Assembly: GCA_027382625.1 (NCBI GenBank)
Contig: JAJKFJ010020656.1
Location: 1 to 64,000 of the forward strand
From: Tetmemena sp. SeJ-2015
Lineage: Eukaryota; Ciliophora; Spirotrichea; Sporadotrichida; Oxytrichidae
Direction of reading: 5' to 3'
DNA length: 64,000 nt
The position numbers were made by a program, and so were the translations under genes. The notes below the pieces were generated by a model. That model was not told where the DNA came from. It ran no database searches and saw only the letters and a list, made by a program, of their open reading frames with translations. Positions 23,117-34,275 of the stretch are shown here, in pieces. Each line of letters starts with the position of its first letter. Positions within the stretch are counted from its first letter, which is position 1.

Positions 23117-24364
23117 ATGGATTATGAAAGTAAGTATATTTAAAAGTAATGTAAAAAGTTATTGACGAGCCTTTGCTGGAAAAGCAAAGCTCTTTGGCAG
23201 ATCAGAAAATAACAAGTTAAGAAAGCAGAATTCAAGACATTCCAGTAGAAGACAAAAGCCACTTAGGGTACATCTTTCAGTTAATATCAATCTTTTTGAC
23301 TTGCTCACAGTAGCTATCTCAAAAGATAGTGTTTACTAGGATCCCAAGTATTACTCCTGAGGAAAATATAGTGATTAGGACTATATTTGCTTCAGGCTTT
23401 TATGCTATTTTCATTAACGTTAATGTTAAAGAAGTCATGATCACTTCTGTCCCTTCAGGAAATATAAGAAACTTAGTATATAGATGCATTCTTGGACTTC
23501 TATTCTTCCCATTTAAAACATATTGAAATGTATATTGATGATGTATGCTATCAAGTATCTACCTTTGATCATGAAATACAATTCTAATTTTAAAAACTTT
23601 AATGATCTATGTCTCACTGGCTCAAAACCTCGCTCCTTTATTTACAACAGCTATGTCTTATATAATTCTGAAGGAGAATTTCAAGCCCATTGACATTGGA
23701 GTGTTACTAATTTCTTTCGCTGGAGTCATCCTTTTGATAACTGGAGCTGATTATTAAGATTCAGAAGACTCTCTTAATTTGAAATAGTAAGATGAAAACG
23801 GAGGCTCTACTCAGATATCCTTAGGGCTTTCGATGCTTTTGTTTTTCTCAGTGCCAGTAATGAGTGGCTTCAACAGTAAATTTATTTTTATAATTAAGAT
23901 TACGTTCATCTTCATTATATTTCTGGATTATTAATCAAAGGCAGATGAAGGACCTGAATGATTTGACAGTTGGAGCTTACCTAAATATAGTGCTTCTTAT
24001 AGTGTTCATTCCATACATTTACATATTTGAGAGTGGGCTCGTGTCTTGGAATAAATTTTAGTACTATGATTGGATCTAGTACCTGATTATGGGTTTTACC
24101 TCAGTGGGAGTGAATGTGACTCGTCGGTCTGCAATTAGGTATGAGGAGCCTGGGAAACTAAGTGGTGTTAACTTTTTCTAATCAATTTTCCAGCTGATTA
24201 TAGATGTGCTATTCTTCGGTACTTAGTTCTTCTTGCAACAGATAATAGGAATAGTTATAATATTCGCAGCAAATTTATTCAAAATGGCTCTTTGGCTTAA
24301 GAGAATTCTATCTGAGAGGAGAAGATATAAGAACACTAAAAGTCATAGCTTAGAAAGTAAATGA
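23117..24364 (+). CDS. EamA/DMT-type multi-pass transporter (copy 1)
   Basis: ATG at 23117 (MDYE), then an intron at 23130-23158 (29 bases), then EPLLEKQSSLADQ and many hydrophobic spans: IRTIFASGFYAIFINV, YLPLIMIYVSLAQNLAPLF, IGVLLISFAGVILLITGAD and IGIVIIFAANLFKMALWL. This is the ten-helix drug/metabolite transporter layout (SLC35/EamA type). Stop is TGA at 24362-24364. Two IESs are clear: 23521-23543 (pointer TAT) and 23571-23601 (pointer ATGA). A third insertion near 23880-23925, before NQRQMKDLND, has no obvious pointer. Its closest relative in the window is the gene at 28615. The substrate cannot be told. Confidence 0.8.
23521..23543. other. IES, 23 bp, pointer TAT
   Basis: TAT is at 23521-23523 and 23544-23546. 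Excision joins FPFKT to YAIKYLPL and removes TGA codons. The paralogue at 28615 has the same join (YALRYLPL) without any insert. Confidence 0.75.
23571..23601. other. IES, 31 bp, pointer ATGA
   Basis: ATGA is at 23571-23574 and 23602-23605. Excision gives YLPLIMIYVSLAQNLAPL, which lines up with YLPLELVFVSLVMNLSPL of the paralogue. Confidence 0.8.
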
Positions 24365-25116
24365 TGAATGATTATGTCTTAGATTTTCTTTAAATTTTAT
24401 ATCGATAAATGGGAAATTGATCAATCAAGAATGAAGGTTGGATAATTAATGATTGATCAGGATCAACTCATGGCTTGATTAATATGGGCATCATTATTAT
24501 AACTCTGGGATTTAATCAATAATTAGAACTGATTATATTATATAAACACATATAGCTGAGATTTTGAAGAAAATGGGATAAGTACATTTATTTAAATGCA
24601 AAAATATGAGGAAGTTCAATTATTTCAACCTCTAACAAATTATTCTTTTTTATCAAAAAAGGAAAACTGATTGTTTAAAGAGAGACTTATTATTATCAAA
24701 ATTAGAATGAGATCTTCAAGTGTAATTATTATTTTATAAATTATCTATTTTATTTAAATTGTTATTTATATTAAGACTTATACAAATGGTTTTGCATATT
24801 ATTCTTCGCTAATTATTAGCTTTTATTCTTATCATTCGCTAACACTCATAGTGCTATTGTATTGCATCCTGATGCATTTATAAAAGTTAAAACTTTGCCT
24901 GCTTGAAAGGCAAGTCTGAGTCCTCATATAAATCTCAGCTGCAAATTTAGTGATCTCTCCTCAAATTAACTTTTATTGAGATCATATAGATAATTAGAAG
25001 AAGTAAACCTTTTGCAAAATTGTTTGGGCAATCATTCCATGAATTCTTGTTGTGAGAGAATATAGTTTATTAATCTCGATCAGTTAATTTTAAATAATAA
25101 TATTAAATTAGACTAC
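24365..25116. other. Intergenic, AT-rich
   Basis: No gene was seen. A small hairpin (TTGCCT...AGGCAA) at about 24896-24916 is the only structure noticed. Confidence 0.4.
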
Positions 25117-25386
25117 ATGAACACAAAGCTTGGCACCAAATGGGTCATCCTTATGGCCATCGTCCTTCTTTGCTCGGTTTAGCCAGCTTCATCAGGACCC
25201 ATAGCCTTCTAAGCATGTTTAATGGGGCTCTCAACTGTGTCAACAGGAGCAGTCTAAGTAGTCAATGGTTGCTTGCTCTTAGGTCTCCCTCCAATCATAC
25301 TAACGTGCATAGGAGCTTCACTTGGAACAACGGCCACAGTTGGATTTGCGGTTTGCCTCACCTCTTTGGCAGCCCCTACTCCCTGA
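25117..25386 (+). CDS. Small secreted Cys-containing protein
   Basis: One unbroken frame of 89 residues. A signal peptide is evident (KWVILMAIVLLCSVQPASSG, cleavage after the small residues). It is followed by a hydrophobic Gly/Ala/Cys-rich domain (GPIAFQACLMG; VNGCLLLGLPPIILTCIGA) ending in LAAPTP. The GPIA start, spaced Cys residues and PTP end resemble a widespread eukaryotic family of tiny secreted proteins sometimes labelled zygote-specific. Its molecular role is unknown. There are no introns or IESs, in contrast with its neighbours. Confidence 0.65.
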
Positions 25387-25633
25387 GAGATATTACAAAA
25401 TAAATAGAAATATATAAATAGGTAATGAAAATACTCGAAATTATCAATTTATTAGAAAATTAAAATCTAGGACAGTTAATGGAACCAAAGAAGGCAAGGG
25501 GTAGCGAGATTTTGCAGGCCATTAATTAATGCCCTTGATCGTTGAGTTTATAGCTAAAGGTTTTTTAAAACTGTCGGTGAACAGTGTAGAGAATTTAATT
25601 GAAGGGTGGGGGTTATTGCGAACCCTGAAGACA

Positions 25634-25990
25634 TGCTTCTACTTCCCACGTTAGATCTCCTTACTATTGATTAAAGATACCCCTTCTTTCGATAGGAGAA
25701 AGGATTGATGATTGTGGCTGAAATCGCCTTTCTGCTAGGCCTCTGGTATTATTCATCAGTATGTAATTTAAAGGTGTCACCTAACACAGTGGAGTGTCCT
25801 CTACTAACCAGGAGGCCGAGGTAACTTTAACTAATCTAAGACTATCTATCATCAACGGAGATTTTTGCTTGGTTTTATTCAGTACACGTCAGGAATTCAG
25901 AATAATAGCTTACAGGGATGCTAGTATATTAAAGTCCATTTTTTTCCTCCTTCCTAATGGAGGTGGCGGGTCACAGCCGCTGGTGACATC
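25634..25990 (+). CDS. Possible short ORF, weak
   Basis: An ATG at about 25640 opens a TGA-free frame with one hydrophobic span (GLMIVAEIAFLLGLWYYSS). With only TGA as stop, a frame of this length arises often by chance. The block is less AT-rich than its flanks (for example 25750-25820 and 25960-25990), so an RNA gene is also possible. Confidence 0.15.
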
Positions 25991-28614
25991 CTGAGTTGAT
26001 ATGTGTGTTTCAAGAGTTGGTTATTTTAACTAGGTACAGGTTTTATTTATTCTCCTACTTCCCATTAATTTCAATTCTTAAAGCGCCATATTTATCATAT
26101 AATTGGAATTTTTACCATTAAACAATTAATATTATAATTAAATCTCTTATTTGTTAATTGTAATAAGAGAGTATATTTTGAATAAATGCTTGAAATTAAT
26201 CAAAGATGAGTTTAATCAAAAGTATTAGAATGAAATATTTTTAAAATAAGCTTATAATTTATTGAACTTTATATAATAAGTTGAATAGGCAAGTTTTGTG
26301 GAGTAAAGTACTTTCATTTTATATAAAGCTCAAATACTCGGAATATTTGTAATTCTTTGACCTTTATATCCTTGTAACTAATGTATGGGTAGGCTCAGTG
26401 CTATAAATGGAAAAAGCCCAATCCAATAAAATAAAGAAGAATAAGTTTGGTGCGGTCATCAAATCTTGCTTTTGTGCAACTCATTGGAGATAATAAAACC
26501 CAAATTTTAATGAAATTTAAATAGAAGAGTTCCAAGCTTCCTAACTATTCCTAAAAAAGCCAAATATTGGCTCTTGATTGGTTTCTTAGAAAATTATAAA
26601 TGTTAGAAATGTCTAAAAATTCCTTCGCGTAATATCAAGCGCAAGGTGAAATCAAATCTAAGGCTAATATAGTTAATGAAAGCTTTCCCTCTATCAATAC
26701 CAGAATAATTTGGGTTTCTCCTGCTATTTATTAATTTTCTAATTTACTTAATATATGAGAAATATTGTTTCTCAATGCGAGCGCCTTTTCTCTAATTTGT
26801 AAGTCTTATTTACTAAAACAAATTCTCATAATCACAACAGCTTTCATTTTTAACAATTTTCATTAGGCTTTCATAGCAGAGAATAGCTCGCGCCTATTTG
26901 ATATTTCCTTCTCTTATATGATCTTTATCCTTAAAGATTAATAATTTTCTTAATCAAAATAATTCAATCACAAATTAGTTCAAATTATAGCTGAAATTTC
27001 ATTTTAAACTAAGAATTAATAACTTGGCATGGATTTAAAGGGTGGGTTGTTGAGCAATCTGAGATTTAAAACAATTATTTTATCTTTCGATAGAGCATAA
27101 AATTCAAAGTACCTCTTGCAATTTTGTGTAGGATTGTTTTATGGATTCATTAAAAAAAATTCATTTTAATTATTGAATGGGTATCTAATAAGTTATGCGT
27201 TCGAGGGCTGTTCTAGTTTTCTACCTTGCAAATTCCATCGTACTGTTTTATATTTTAAGCACTCATACTTAATGCCAATTCTCAGCGATATTATAAGTAT
27301 ATCTATTATTTTATATCTCTTCTGAAATTTAGGCAGGATATTGAAGCAATTTCTAAATATATAAGTCACATAACGAATTTAGAGGGGAATTTATTAAAGT
27401 AGATTGTTGCTTAATAAATAAATTAGCAATTTTTTGCAGTTTATTCACTCAAATACTCCCTGATCTGTAGATTCTAAGCTCACCTTCGCTCCTTAATCAT
27501 GAGATTTGATGCACATGCTAAGCATCATTAACTTGATATTTTATTTTTAAACTGAAAACTCCCGCATAAAGTTAAAATGAGATAAAATTCTTGAATTTGA
27601 AGCTTTTTGACTATTCAACTGCAGCTGATTTGTCTATTTTTAATTAATTTTTATTTCGTCTCCTTTTAATTGAATTCTCAACTTTTTTAGATAATAAGTC
27701 GTAACTTATAATTACGAACACCTAAGTCGAGAAGAGGAAAAAAGAATATCTAGAAATGGATAAAAAACAATGCCCTCTTTAATCATTAATTGTGGTACAT
27801 TATAATAGTTACTTTACGAAAAGAAGAAATACAAAGCTGCGATTTAATTTATCGGAAAATTTTGAAATATTGAAGCTTTTTTTTATCTTTTTATAAATAT
27901 GTCACAGAAGAGATTTGTTCCTAAAGTGTTTTCCATAACTAAAGTTTTTGACTTTTTTTAACCCCTTTTAAAAATTTTAAATTTTTCAAATTTAAATAAA
28001 TTGCCCAAAAAATTATTCTGGTCCTTCCTAACCCTGCTTAAATTATTTTCGCATTATTTATCGTCTGGTTATAAGTACATATTAAAAAAGTATTTAGGAT
28101 CATTTGATAATCGGTAGCTAACCAAATTTGGTGATTTAAGAAGTTTTTTTAATTTAGTTTTAAAATTTTTTTAATATTTGGTCTCCAAATTAGGAAAGAA
28201 ATTCTTTTCCAAATTAAGTGAAGACCTTATTTTGATAACTTTAAATAAAATTCTATAAAGTCTTTATTGTTTATTATAATTTAAAACATATTTTAAAAAA
28301 ACAAAGTAACTAAAATGGTAAGAACCTAAAATTTGTGCATAATTATCTAATCTGAAACTCAATATATTGAAAAGTAATAGAAAAGAGTTTTTATTTTAAG
28401 GCTTAAAAATATCATTTTTCTCAAATATGAATCTTTTCTAAAGTTTTACTTTAGTTAAGTAAGGAGATTTTTGAAATTGAAAATGCAGTAAAAAAGATGA
28501 ATCCTTTGAAGAAAATTTAATGTAACTTTCAGATATTATGGACGTAATAATTAAAGAATAAAACCAAATCATTGCATTTAAGATTTATATAGAGTTTTCA
28601 CTCTCTAGAAAAAG
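25991..28614. other. Long AT-rich stretch without a recognised gene
   Basis: About 2.6 kb with no reading frame that looks coding on either strand. AAATTTT-type texture is strong at 27930-28260. Germline-limited DNA or intergenic sequence is likely. Confidence 0.45.
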
Positions 28615-29755
28615 ATGAATCATTCTAAATCCCTAGAAGTACCTCTGTTAGGCTCAACTAAATGTGACTCTGAGTCTCAATACAATCAAACAGAAAATAC
28701 TGAAGTTTAATCTAAAGAAAAGCACAACTTTTTAAATTACTGCTATATATCTCATTATATATTTAGTACGCCTTAGTAGATAAAAAGTTTAAAAACTAAC
28801 GCTATAAGGGCTATATCTACATGAATATGTTCATCTTAGCTGCCTGCATACAGCATTTTTTTACCAAGCTTATCTATAATTCAGTGCCTGAGGCAAGTGC
28901 CCTCCAAGTTCTCTTCTTAAGAGCAGTCATTTCAACAATGATATCTTTCGCACTCATGAATGCTAACTTTGTACAAATCATGTTCACTAGTGTCCCTTGC
29001 TCTAGTTATTCTAATCTAGCAGTCAGATGCTGTCAAGGCCTGGTCTCTTTCTATTTCATTTATTATGCGCTTCGGTATTTGCCATTAGAATTAATTATAT
29101 AAATTAGTGTTTGTGTCGTTGGTAATGAACCTATCTCCACTCACCACAGCTATCATGTCCTACTTTATATTGGGAGAGAGACTTAGCAAACTTGATATTG
29201 GAATTCTTTTAGTGTGCTTAGGAGGGATGATAGTGATAATTATGGGCTCCTAAGATGAGTCCTCGGAAATAAACCATTCAACTAGCAATCCATAGCAAGA
29301 CACGACTAATTTACTGGCTTGGTTTGCTCTCTTTACCATACCCTTTTCTGCTGCTTATAATGGGATAAATCAGCGTTAAATGCGAGACCTAAATGAATAC
29401 ACTGTGGGAGCTTATATGACAAGCTCTATGATTTTAGTGTATGGGCCTCTCATTTACATTTTTGACAGTGGCCTCTCTTTCACTTCTCAATTCTAAGCAA
29501 AGGAATGGGTGTACACTATCATAATCGGATCACTGGCTGCTATTTTAACATCTTCAGATTCAAAGCGCTTTAGTATGAGCAGCCTGGGAAACTCGCAGGC
29601 ATATCTTATATGTAGTCTATCATCTAATTATTCTTTGACGTGATGTTCCCTTAAATCAAGTCTTTACCATGCAGTAACTCTATGGCATTCTGATTATAAT
29701 GGGAGCTTTTGGGATCAAAATAGCTATCTGGATAAGAAAAATAGCCTCTAAATGA
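28615..29755 (+). CDS. EamA/DMT-type transporter (copy 2)
   Basis: ATG at 28615 (MNHSKSLEVPLLGSTKCDSE), then hydrophobic spans including MNMFILAACIQHFFTKL, LDIGILLVCLGGMIVIIMG and YGILIIMGAFGIKIAIWI, ending at TGA 29753-29755. It parallels copy 1 throughout (INQRQMRDLNEYTVGAY against INQRQMKDLNDLTVGAY). Two IESs restore the N-terminal half: 28742-28809 with pointer GCTATAT, and a 13-base one at 29089-29101 with pointer AATTA. Near 29565 and 29655 the frame shifts by one base each time, while the alignment with copy 1 continues. These could be base-call errors, minute IESs or decay. Confidence 0.75.
28742..28809. other. IES, 68 bp, pointer GCTATAT
   Basis: GCTATAT is at 28742-28748 and 28810-28816. 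Excision joins HNFLNYC to YIYMNMFILAACIQ in one frame and removes a TGA. Confidence 0.85.
29089..29101. other. IES, 13 bp, pointer AATTA
   Basis: AATTA is at 29089-29093 and 29102-29106. Excision gives YLPLELVFVSLVMNLSPL, matching copy 1. An IES of 13 bases is very short. Confidence 0.75.
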
Positions 29756-29915
29756 TAGATTTTGTGTAAATGCATCAGTCATCTACTAATTGCACAAATT
29801 AATCTAAATACAGTCAATAAAGAATAATCTAAGCTTCAACTTATTTAAATCCTTTTAACAAAATAACTCTAAATCATTAAGCAATCGAAATAGATAAAGA
29901 CTTAATTTAAATGTT

Positions 29916-30886
29916 ATGGATGTCTCTCTATAACAACAGAAAATAAAGAAGAGCAATTAAATAAGTTGGATTATATTTTGGATTTCATAATGAACAAATA
30001 ACGTAATCTTATCCCATTTTTAAGGTTTTTTTACAGGCCCCAAATCTACTGTGATCAAAAGCTCTAAACAAGATCAATCCTCTTTCTCAAAGCCCTCAAC
30101 CACCAACTATAATAACTTCATGACTGCTGGCAAAGGGTCAGTCTTTAAACATTAAGAATCAAACCCAAATATGCCATCCACAGTCCACTTGAAGAATAAA
30201 TTTAGTGACACATTAGGAGATGCCTCCACCAAAATGGACACAAGCGCTCTTTACAATAGAGAACAAGCTAATAGTAACTTAGATGGGAGAGATTAGGACA
30301 GCACCTTGTTCATGACTGCTGTCCTCGATGTAAAGCAAAGATTTAAGAGGAATAGATTCACTAACAAGAGTAAGATTGGAATCTCAAATGCAATTAGAAT
30401 CTCTTCTTAAAAATTACTTTCTGTTTAGGCACAGTCGATTAAATGAATCAGAGCAGAGGCATTGAAATTGATAAGACTCTTGATATGACCATGAATAGTT
30501 CCTAGACTAAGATCTCTTAATCACAATTAAATATGCACATTCCATTCTATTTATTTTCTATTCAAAAAAAACTTTGAAGAATTTCAGTAGGATGAAGCAA
30601 GAGCAGTTGCAAAAGTAGAAGAATAACACCAATCCTTTCACTTAGAGCATTCTTTCAACAACTATCTCAAGCATTTAAGACAACAGTAAATTTCCCCTAT
30701 TGAGTGATATATCAGATTATCATAGACAGCCTCCTCAAAATGTCAAACCAGAAGAGCCTAGGAATGCTCAGTTTCTCTAAAGCTCACAGGCTCTTTACAG
30801 TTGAATTGACTCATGACAAAAATGAGGATGATATATTCAAGCACAAGCCTGAGCTTCTTGAGTTCGCAAGGGTAAACAATATTTGA
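29916..30886 (+). CDS. Unknown Ser/Gln-rich protein
   Basis: ATG at 29916 (MDVSLQQQKIKKSNQI), then a likely intron (about 29963-30034, ending TTTACAG), then a hydrophilic stretch (SKQDQSSFSKPSTTNYNNFM). Later segments NFEEFQQDEARAV and ELTHDKNEDDIFKHKPELLE lie in other frames before TGA at 30884-30886. Two or more introns/IESs are needed and were not resolved. No family is recognised. Confidence 0.4.
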
Positions 30887-31368
30887 GTGCTAAATTTTTT
30901 ACGTTTAGAAACGATTTAACAAGAGAGAAATGATGCTCGCATAAAAAGACAATTGCAAATTTTTAGAAAAAAAGATCAAACAGGGAAAAAGATTAAATTT
31001 TATTGTATTAATTTTGTAATATTACTTTTCCAAAATTACTAAAATTATGGAAGTAATTTCTTTTTTGTTTAACTTTGAAAATTTCTATATAAATTAAATG
31101 ATGAATTGAAAATTCCTTTTGATAAAAATTTCAAAGAAAAAATTTGGGATTAAAATTTAAAAGACCTTAAAAATAAATTTTTCTGAATTTTAATTTTGGG
31201 GCCTCATTAAATCCTAAATTTTTAAAGATTACAGAGAATAAAATTTTTATTAAAATGCAAATTTTAAGAGTTTAATTAGCAATAAAAGCTTCTTAAATGA
31301 GGTTTTAAATTTATCAATTTGCTTCTTTTAAAGATATTCACCATTTCATCATTTCCCATTAAAATATA
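30887..31368. other. AT-rich non-coding stretch
   Basis: Convergent intergenic region with strong AAATTTT texture and no reading frame of note. Confidence 0.5.
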
Positions 31369-32760
31369 TCATTCTAATTCAAAAGGAAGTTTCTTGGAAG
31401 GACTAATTGTGCCCTATCTCATTTTATCTCTAAACTCGTTTCTTTTGTTTGCATCTTATTTATTCAAGTTAGTTTCCTTCAGAGTAGAAAAGTCATTTTG
31501 ATAAGTCGATTTTTCATCAAGCTTTCTTTAAACTTAAGGCTGCGCATCTCTCTTAAAGTACTGCTTCCCTCCGATTCCTCCTTCCCAATTCGCAAAAGTC
31601 ATCTTATAAGTAGTTGATGAAACAAAAGGATCAACATCTCCTTGTTCATATCTCCCCTTTTTAGAGCCACCCTGGCGATTATGCTATTTCTAAGCTTGCT
31701 CAACTTAAAATGGCTAATACGAGACCATGCTTGTAGTTTTGAAATCCTTGCTTATCTTTATATCATCACCGTTCATTTCCTCTGGGTTCACTTTCACCTC
31801 CTGTTTTTATTTATCTCTATTGAATGGAGCATCTCTGTGGTTGCCTTTGTAAAAGGGAAAATTCTCCGTGTAGTTAGACTTCGTATTTTTGGGGTATTTA
31901 TACTATAGAAGCTTTTACTCTTTCTTGATGCAGTCCTAACAGCCAAAGCATTTTTCATGTGTGTTCTCTTGAGTCAAATATTGATCGATGTTTGTCTTCA
32001 AGAATTTTCCAGTATTGAGCTTAACATGAAAATAGATTTCACAATATGAAATTAATTCTTTTTGCGAGCTAATTAAAGCTCTTGCGAAGTGATTCTCTTG
32101 AAAAGGTAGACCTTCCTGCATCGCTTTGCTCATCATTATTGTTATAGAAATTGTTGTACTAATGCTACTAGGCCTAATCTGCTTAAGTCATCCCAGTGTA
32201 CTCATTGAAATTCACTTGTTTGTAATTCTCATGTGGATTGTGCTGCATCGAGCTCGATGTTGAGTGCACATTTGAGTATCTTCTTTACTGCGTTCTCTGT
32301 CCGATGGAGTGCATAAAACCCTTTAATTTTAGATAGCATTTAGAAGGGTTAATTTTGCTTGATTTGAGGGTTTTAGTATCGGTCAGTTTGATTGTTGTTC
32401 TAGTATTCTCTGTTCACTTAATTCAATCTGCCTGTAAAAATATTGACAAGTACTAATTTTCTGTTTGATTAAGAGATCTATTGGCGTATGCACTTCTCGC
32501 CCTGAGTTCTCAAAATCTGTCTCTTGGAGCTCCATTAGTATCATCTCTATTTCTCTTATTAAGAGTGTTGTATTGGTATTTATGGTTCTGTGCGATATTG
32601 TTGCCTGCTTCCTATTATTAGTCTGTCTCTTTAAGAATGAGGGATCTATTTATCATTTGCTGATTCCTATTAGGAACTCCTGAATTGTACGACTTTCGAA
32701 GTGTCTACGCTTTTTTATTACCGCTATCGTCCGGCGACTTAAAGTCCTTCTCGTACAAAC
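31369..32760 (-). CDS. SAXO-like axonemal microtubule protein (probable)
   Basis: From the C-terminus (TGA 31369-31371) one frame reads back through STTYKMTFANWEGGIGGKQY, NYTENFPFYKGNHRDAPFN and ISKDFKTTSMVSYQP to CFGCQDCIKKEQ. Spaced Thr/Tyr...Phe/Trp repeats after a Cys-rich stretch resemble SAXO/FAM154 (STOP-type) proteins, which sit on or inside axonemal microtubules. Upstream, other frames are clearly coding: MQHNPHENYKQVNFNEYTGM, HTPIDLLIKQKISTCQYFYR and NRNQQMINRSLILKETDQQQ. These give at least three frame changes by introns/IESs. The start was not fixed. It is divergent from the SHIPPO-like gene. Confidence 0.5.
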
Positions 32761-32953
32761 TAGTTAAAATCTACAAGTAAAATTAAGAGTAAAGTATGAG
32801 CTACATCTCTCTGTTTCTCTTTGAGATAGTCGTAGATGCTTAAACCTCTCATTATTTATATCTGTAATTCCCAAAAATAAAATTAAAAATACCTAGCTCC
32901 GATTATCGTCATTTCTATTGTGACGATTAATCTGAATTAATCTTCTGAATGCA

Positions 32954-33741
32954 GTTTACCAAAGATTCGCATCTCCAAATGGATCTATTGACATCAGCCC
33001 AGGACCAGGGGCATACATCACTAATGGAATGTCTCCTTCAGGAGGCGCGGTGAAGTTCGCTAAAAGAGATAAAATTAAATCTGAGGATCTTGTACTTATA
33101 AATTCAATATAAATTAAACGATTATTTACAACACTATAAAAACTTTTAAACATAAATAAGAGGGTGCTAATTTATTTAAGTTCTTACTTGAATTTGCTTA
33201 ACTTAATTAAAAGTAGAATTGTTTGTACCAGGGCCCAACACATACTTTGAAGAACTGATAAATCATATACCACTGCATATTCCTTTGTGTAAGCCTCTTC
33301 ACGATAGCATATTAAAGAGACAATTTGAATCCTTCTTTTAGTCGAAAGCCTCGAAAGTTAATAAGTGAGGAAATTTTACCCTAGTCATTTACATAGGATA
33401 ATAGTACGATAAATCAAACCAGTACCTTTTTAATAAGTTTACTAGAATTTGAAATTTTAATCCTTCTTTTAGTCAAACCTAAATTAATAAGTGAGGAAAT
33501 TTTACCCTAGTCAGAGCTCGCTTCTTTGATTCTTTCAAACAACGGTCCACAGCTCTAAAGGCGAATGAAGGGCTTCACATTTGGAATAGGAGAGAGACCA
33601 AGCTAAGTGGAGCTAAGCAAATTAGGTCATCCTGGACCAGGGTACTACCACAATAAAGAGAACAGCTCAACCACCCACAACAAATCTCCAAGTTTTACTA
33701 TCCCTATATCTGGCAGTAGCTTCGGTGCTTATCTATCTTGA
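32954..33741 (+). CDS. SHIPPO/ODF3-like protein with PGPG repeats
   Basis: Three repeats of the SHIPPO type are present: SIDISPGPGAYITNG (about 32990-33020), VPGPNTYFEE (about 33230) and GHPGPGYYHNKEN (about 33630). The protein ends GSSFGAYLS at TGA 33739-33741. PGPxxY proteins (ODF3/CIMAP) line sperm and axonemal microtubules. The first visible exon follows an acceptor (TGAATGCAG at about 32952), and the start codon is upstream and not identified. An AT-rich insert lies at about 33090-33225. A 30-base direct repeat flanks a further 126-base insert. Confidence 0.7.
33328..33513 (+). repeat. Direct repeat, 55-60 bp, two copies inside SHIPPO-like gene
   Basis: Copy 1 (33328-33387) and copy 2 (33459-33513) share an exact 30-base block (33358-33387 and 33484-33513) plus a 16-base block starting AATCCTTCTTTTAGTC. 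Between them copy 2 has lost a few bases. Copy 1 read through gives SFSRKPRKLISEEILPQS, and copy 2 leads on into SELASLILSNNGPQ. Confidence 0.9.
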
Positions 33742-34275
33742 TTTAAGTTTAGGGAAGATGATAAATAATAATATTTTGTGCGAGTGAAGCTAGTTAATTA
33801 GTTTCTAATTAAACACGTGCTGGGATTGTTTAACATTCGATTTGAAACTGCTTGCTGCAGTGTGAATCATCAATATTTAAACTCCCAACTATTGTAATAA
33901 ACTATTGTGCTAAAATAGAGTAGTGGTAAGTTATTTTTGGGAGGGTTTAATTAATTCTGGAATAATAAAGTTTCACTCTTCGTCACTCGCATCGCAATTA
34001 CATAAACATGGAAAATTTAAAGAATGCGGAGCCTGTTACTCCTAAAAATATTTGTTATATAATTTATAACTCTCAAGACCATTTGAGAATGATAAAGTTT
34101 TGAAGCGCTTCAAGATTGACTTTTCCTCACTGAATGTCTTCTGCCTCTACTATTAAATAATCACAAAATAATTTTCTCGTGTTTTTTAGAGTATTTTAAT
34201 AAAATAAATGGCTGAATTTCTTTCTATATTTTCTCACTTTGATATGAAATGGATTTTTGAAAATATTAGTGCACA
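33742..34275. other. Intergenic, AT-rich
   Basis: No gene was seen between the SHIPPO-like gene and the next start. Confidence 0.5.
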
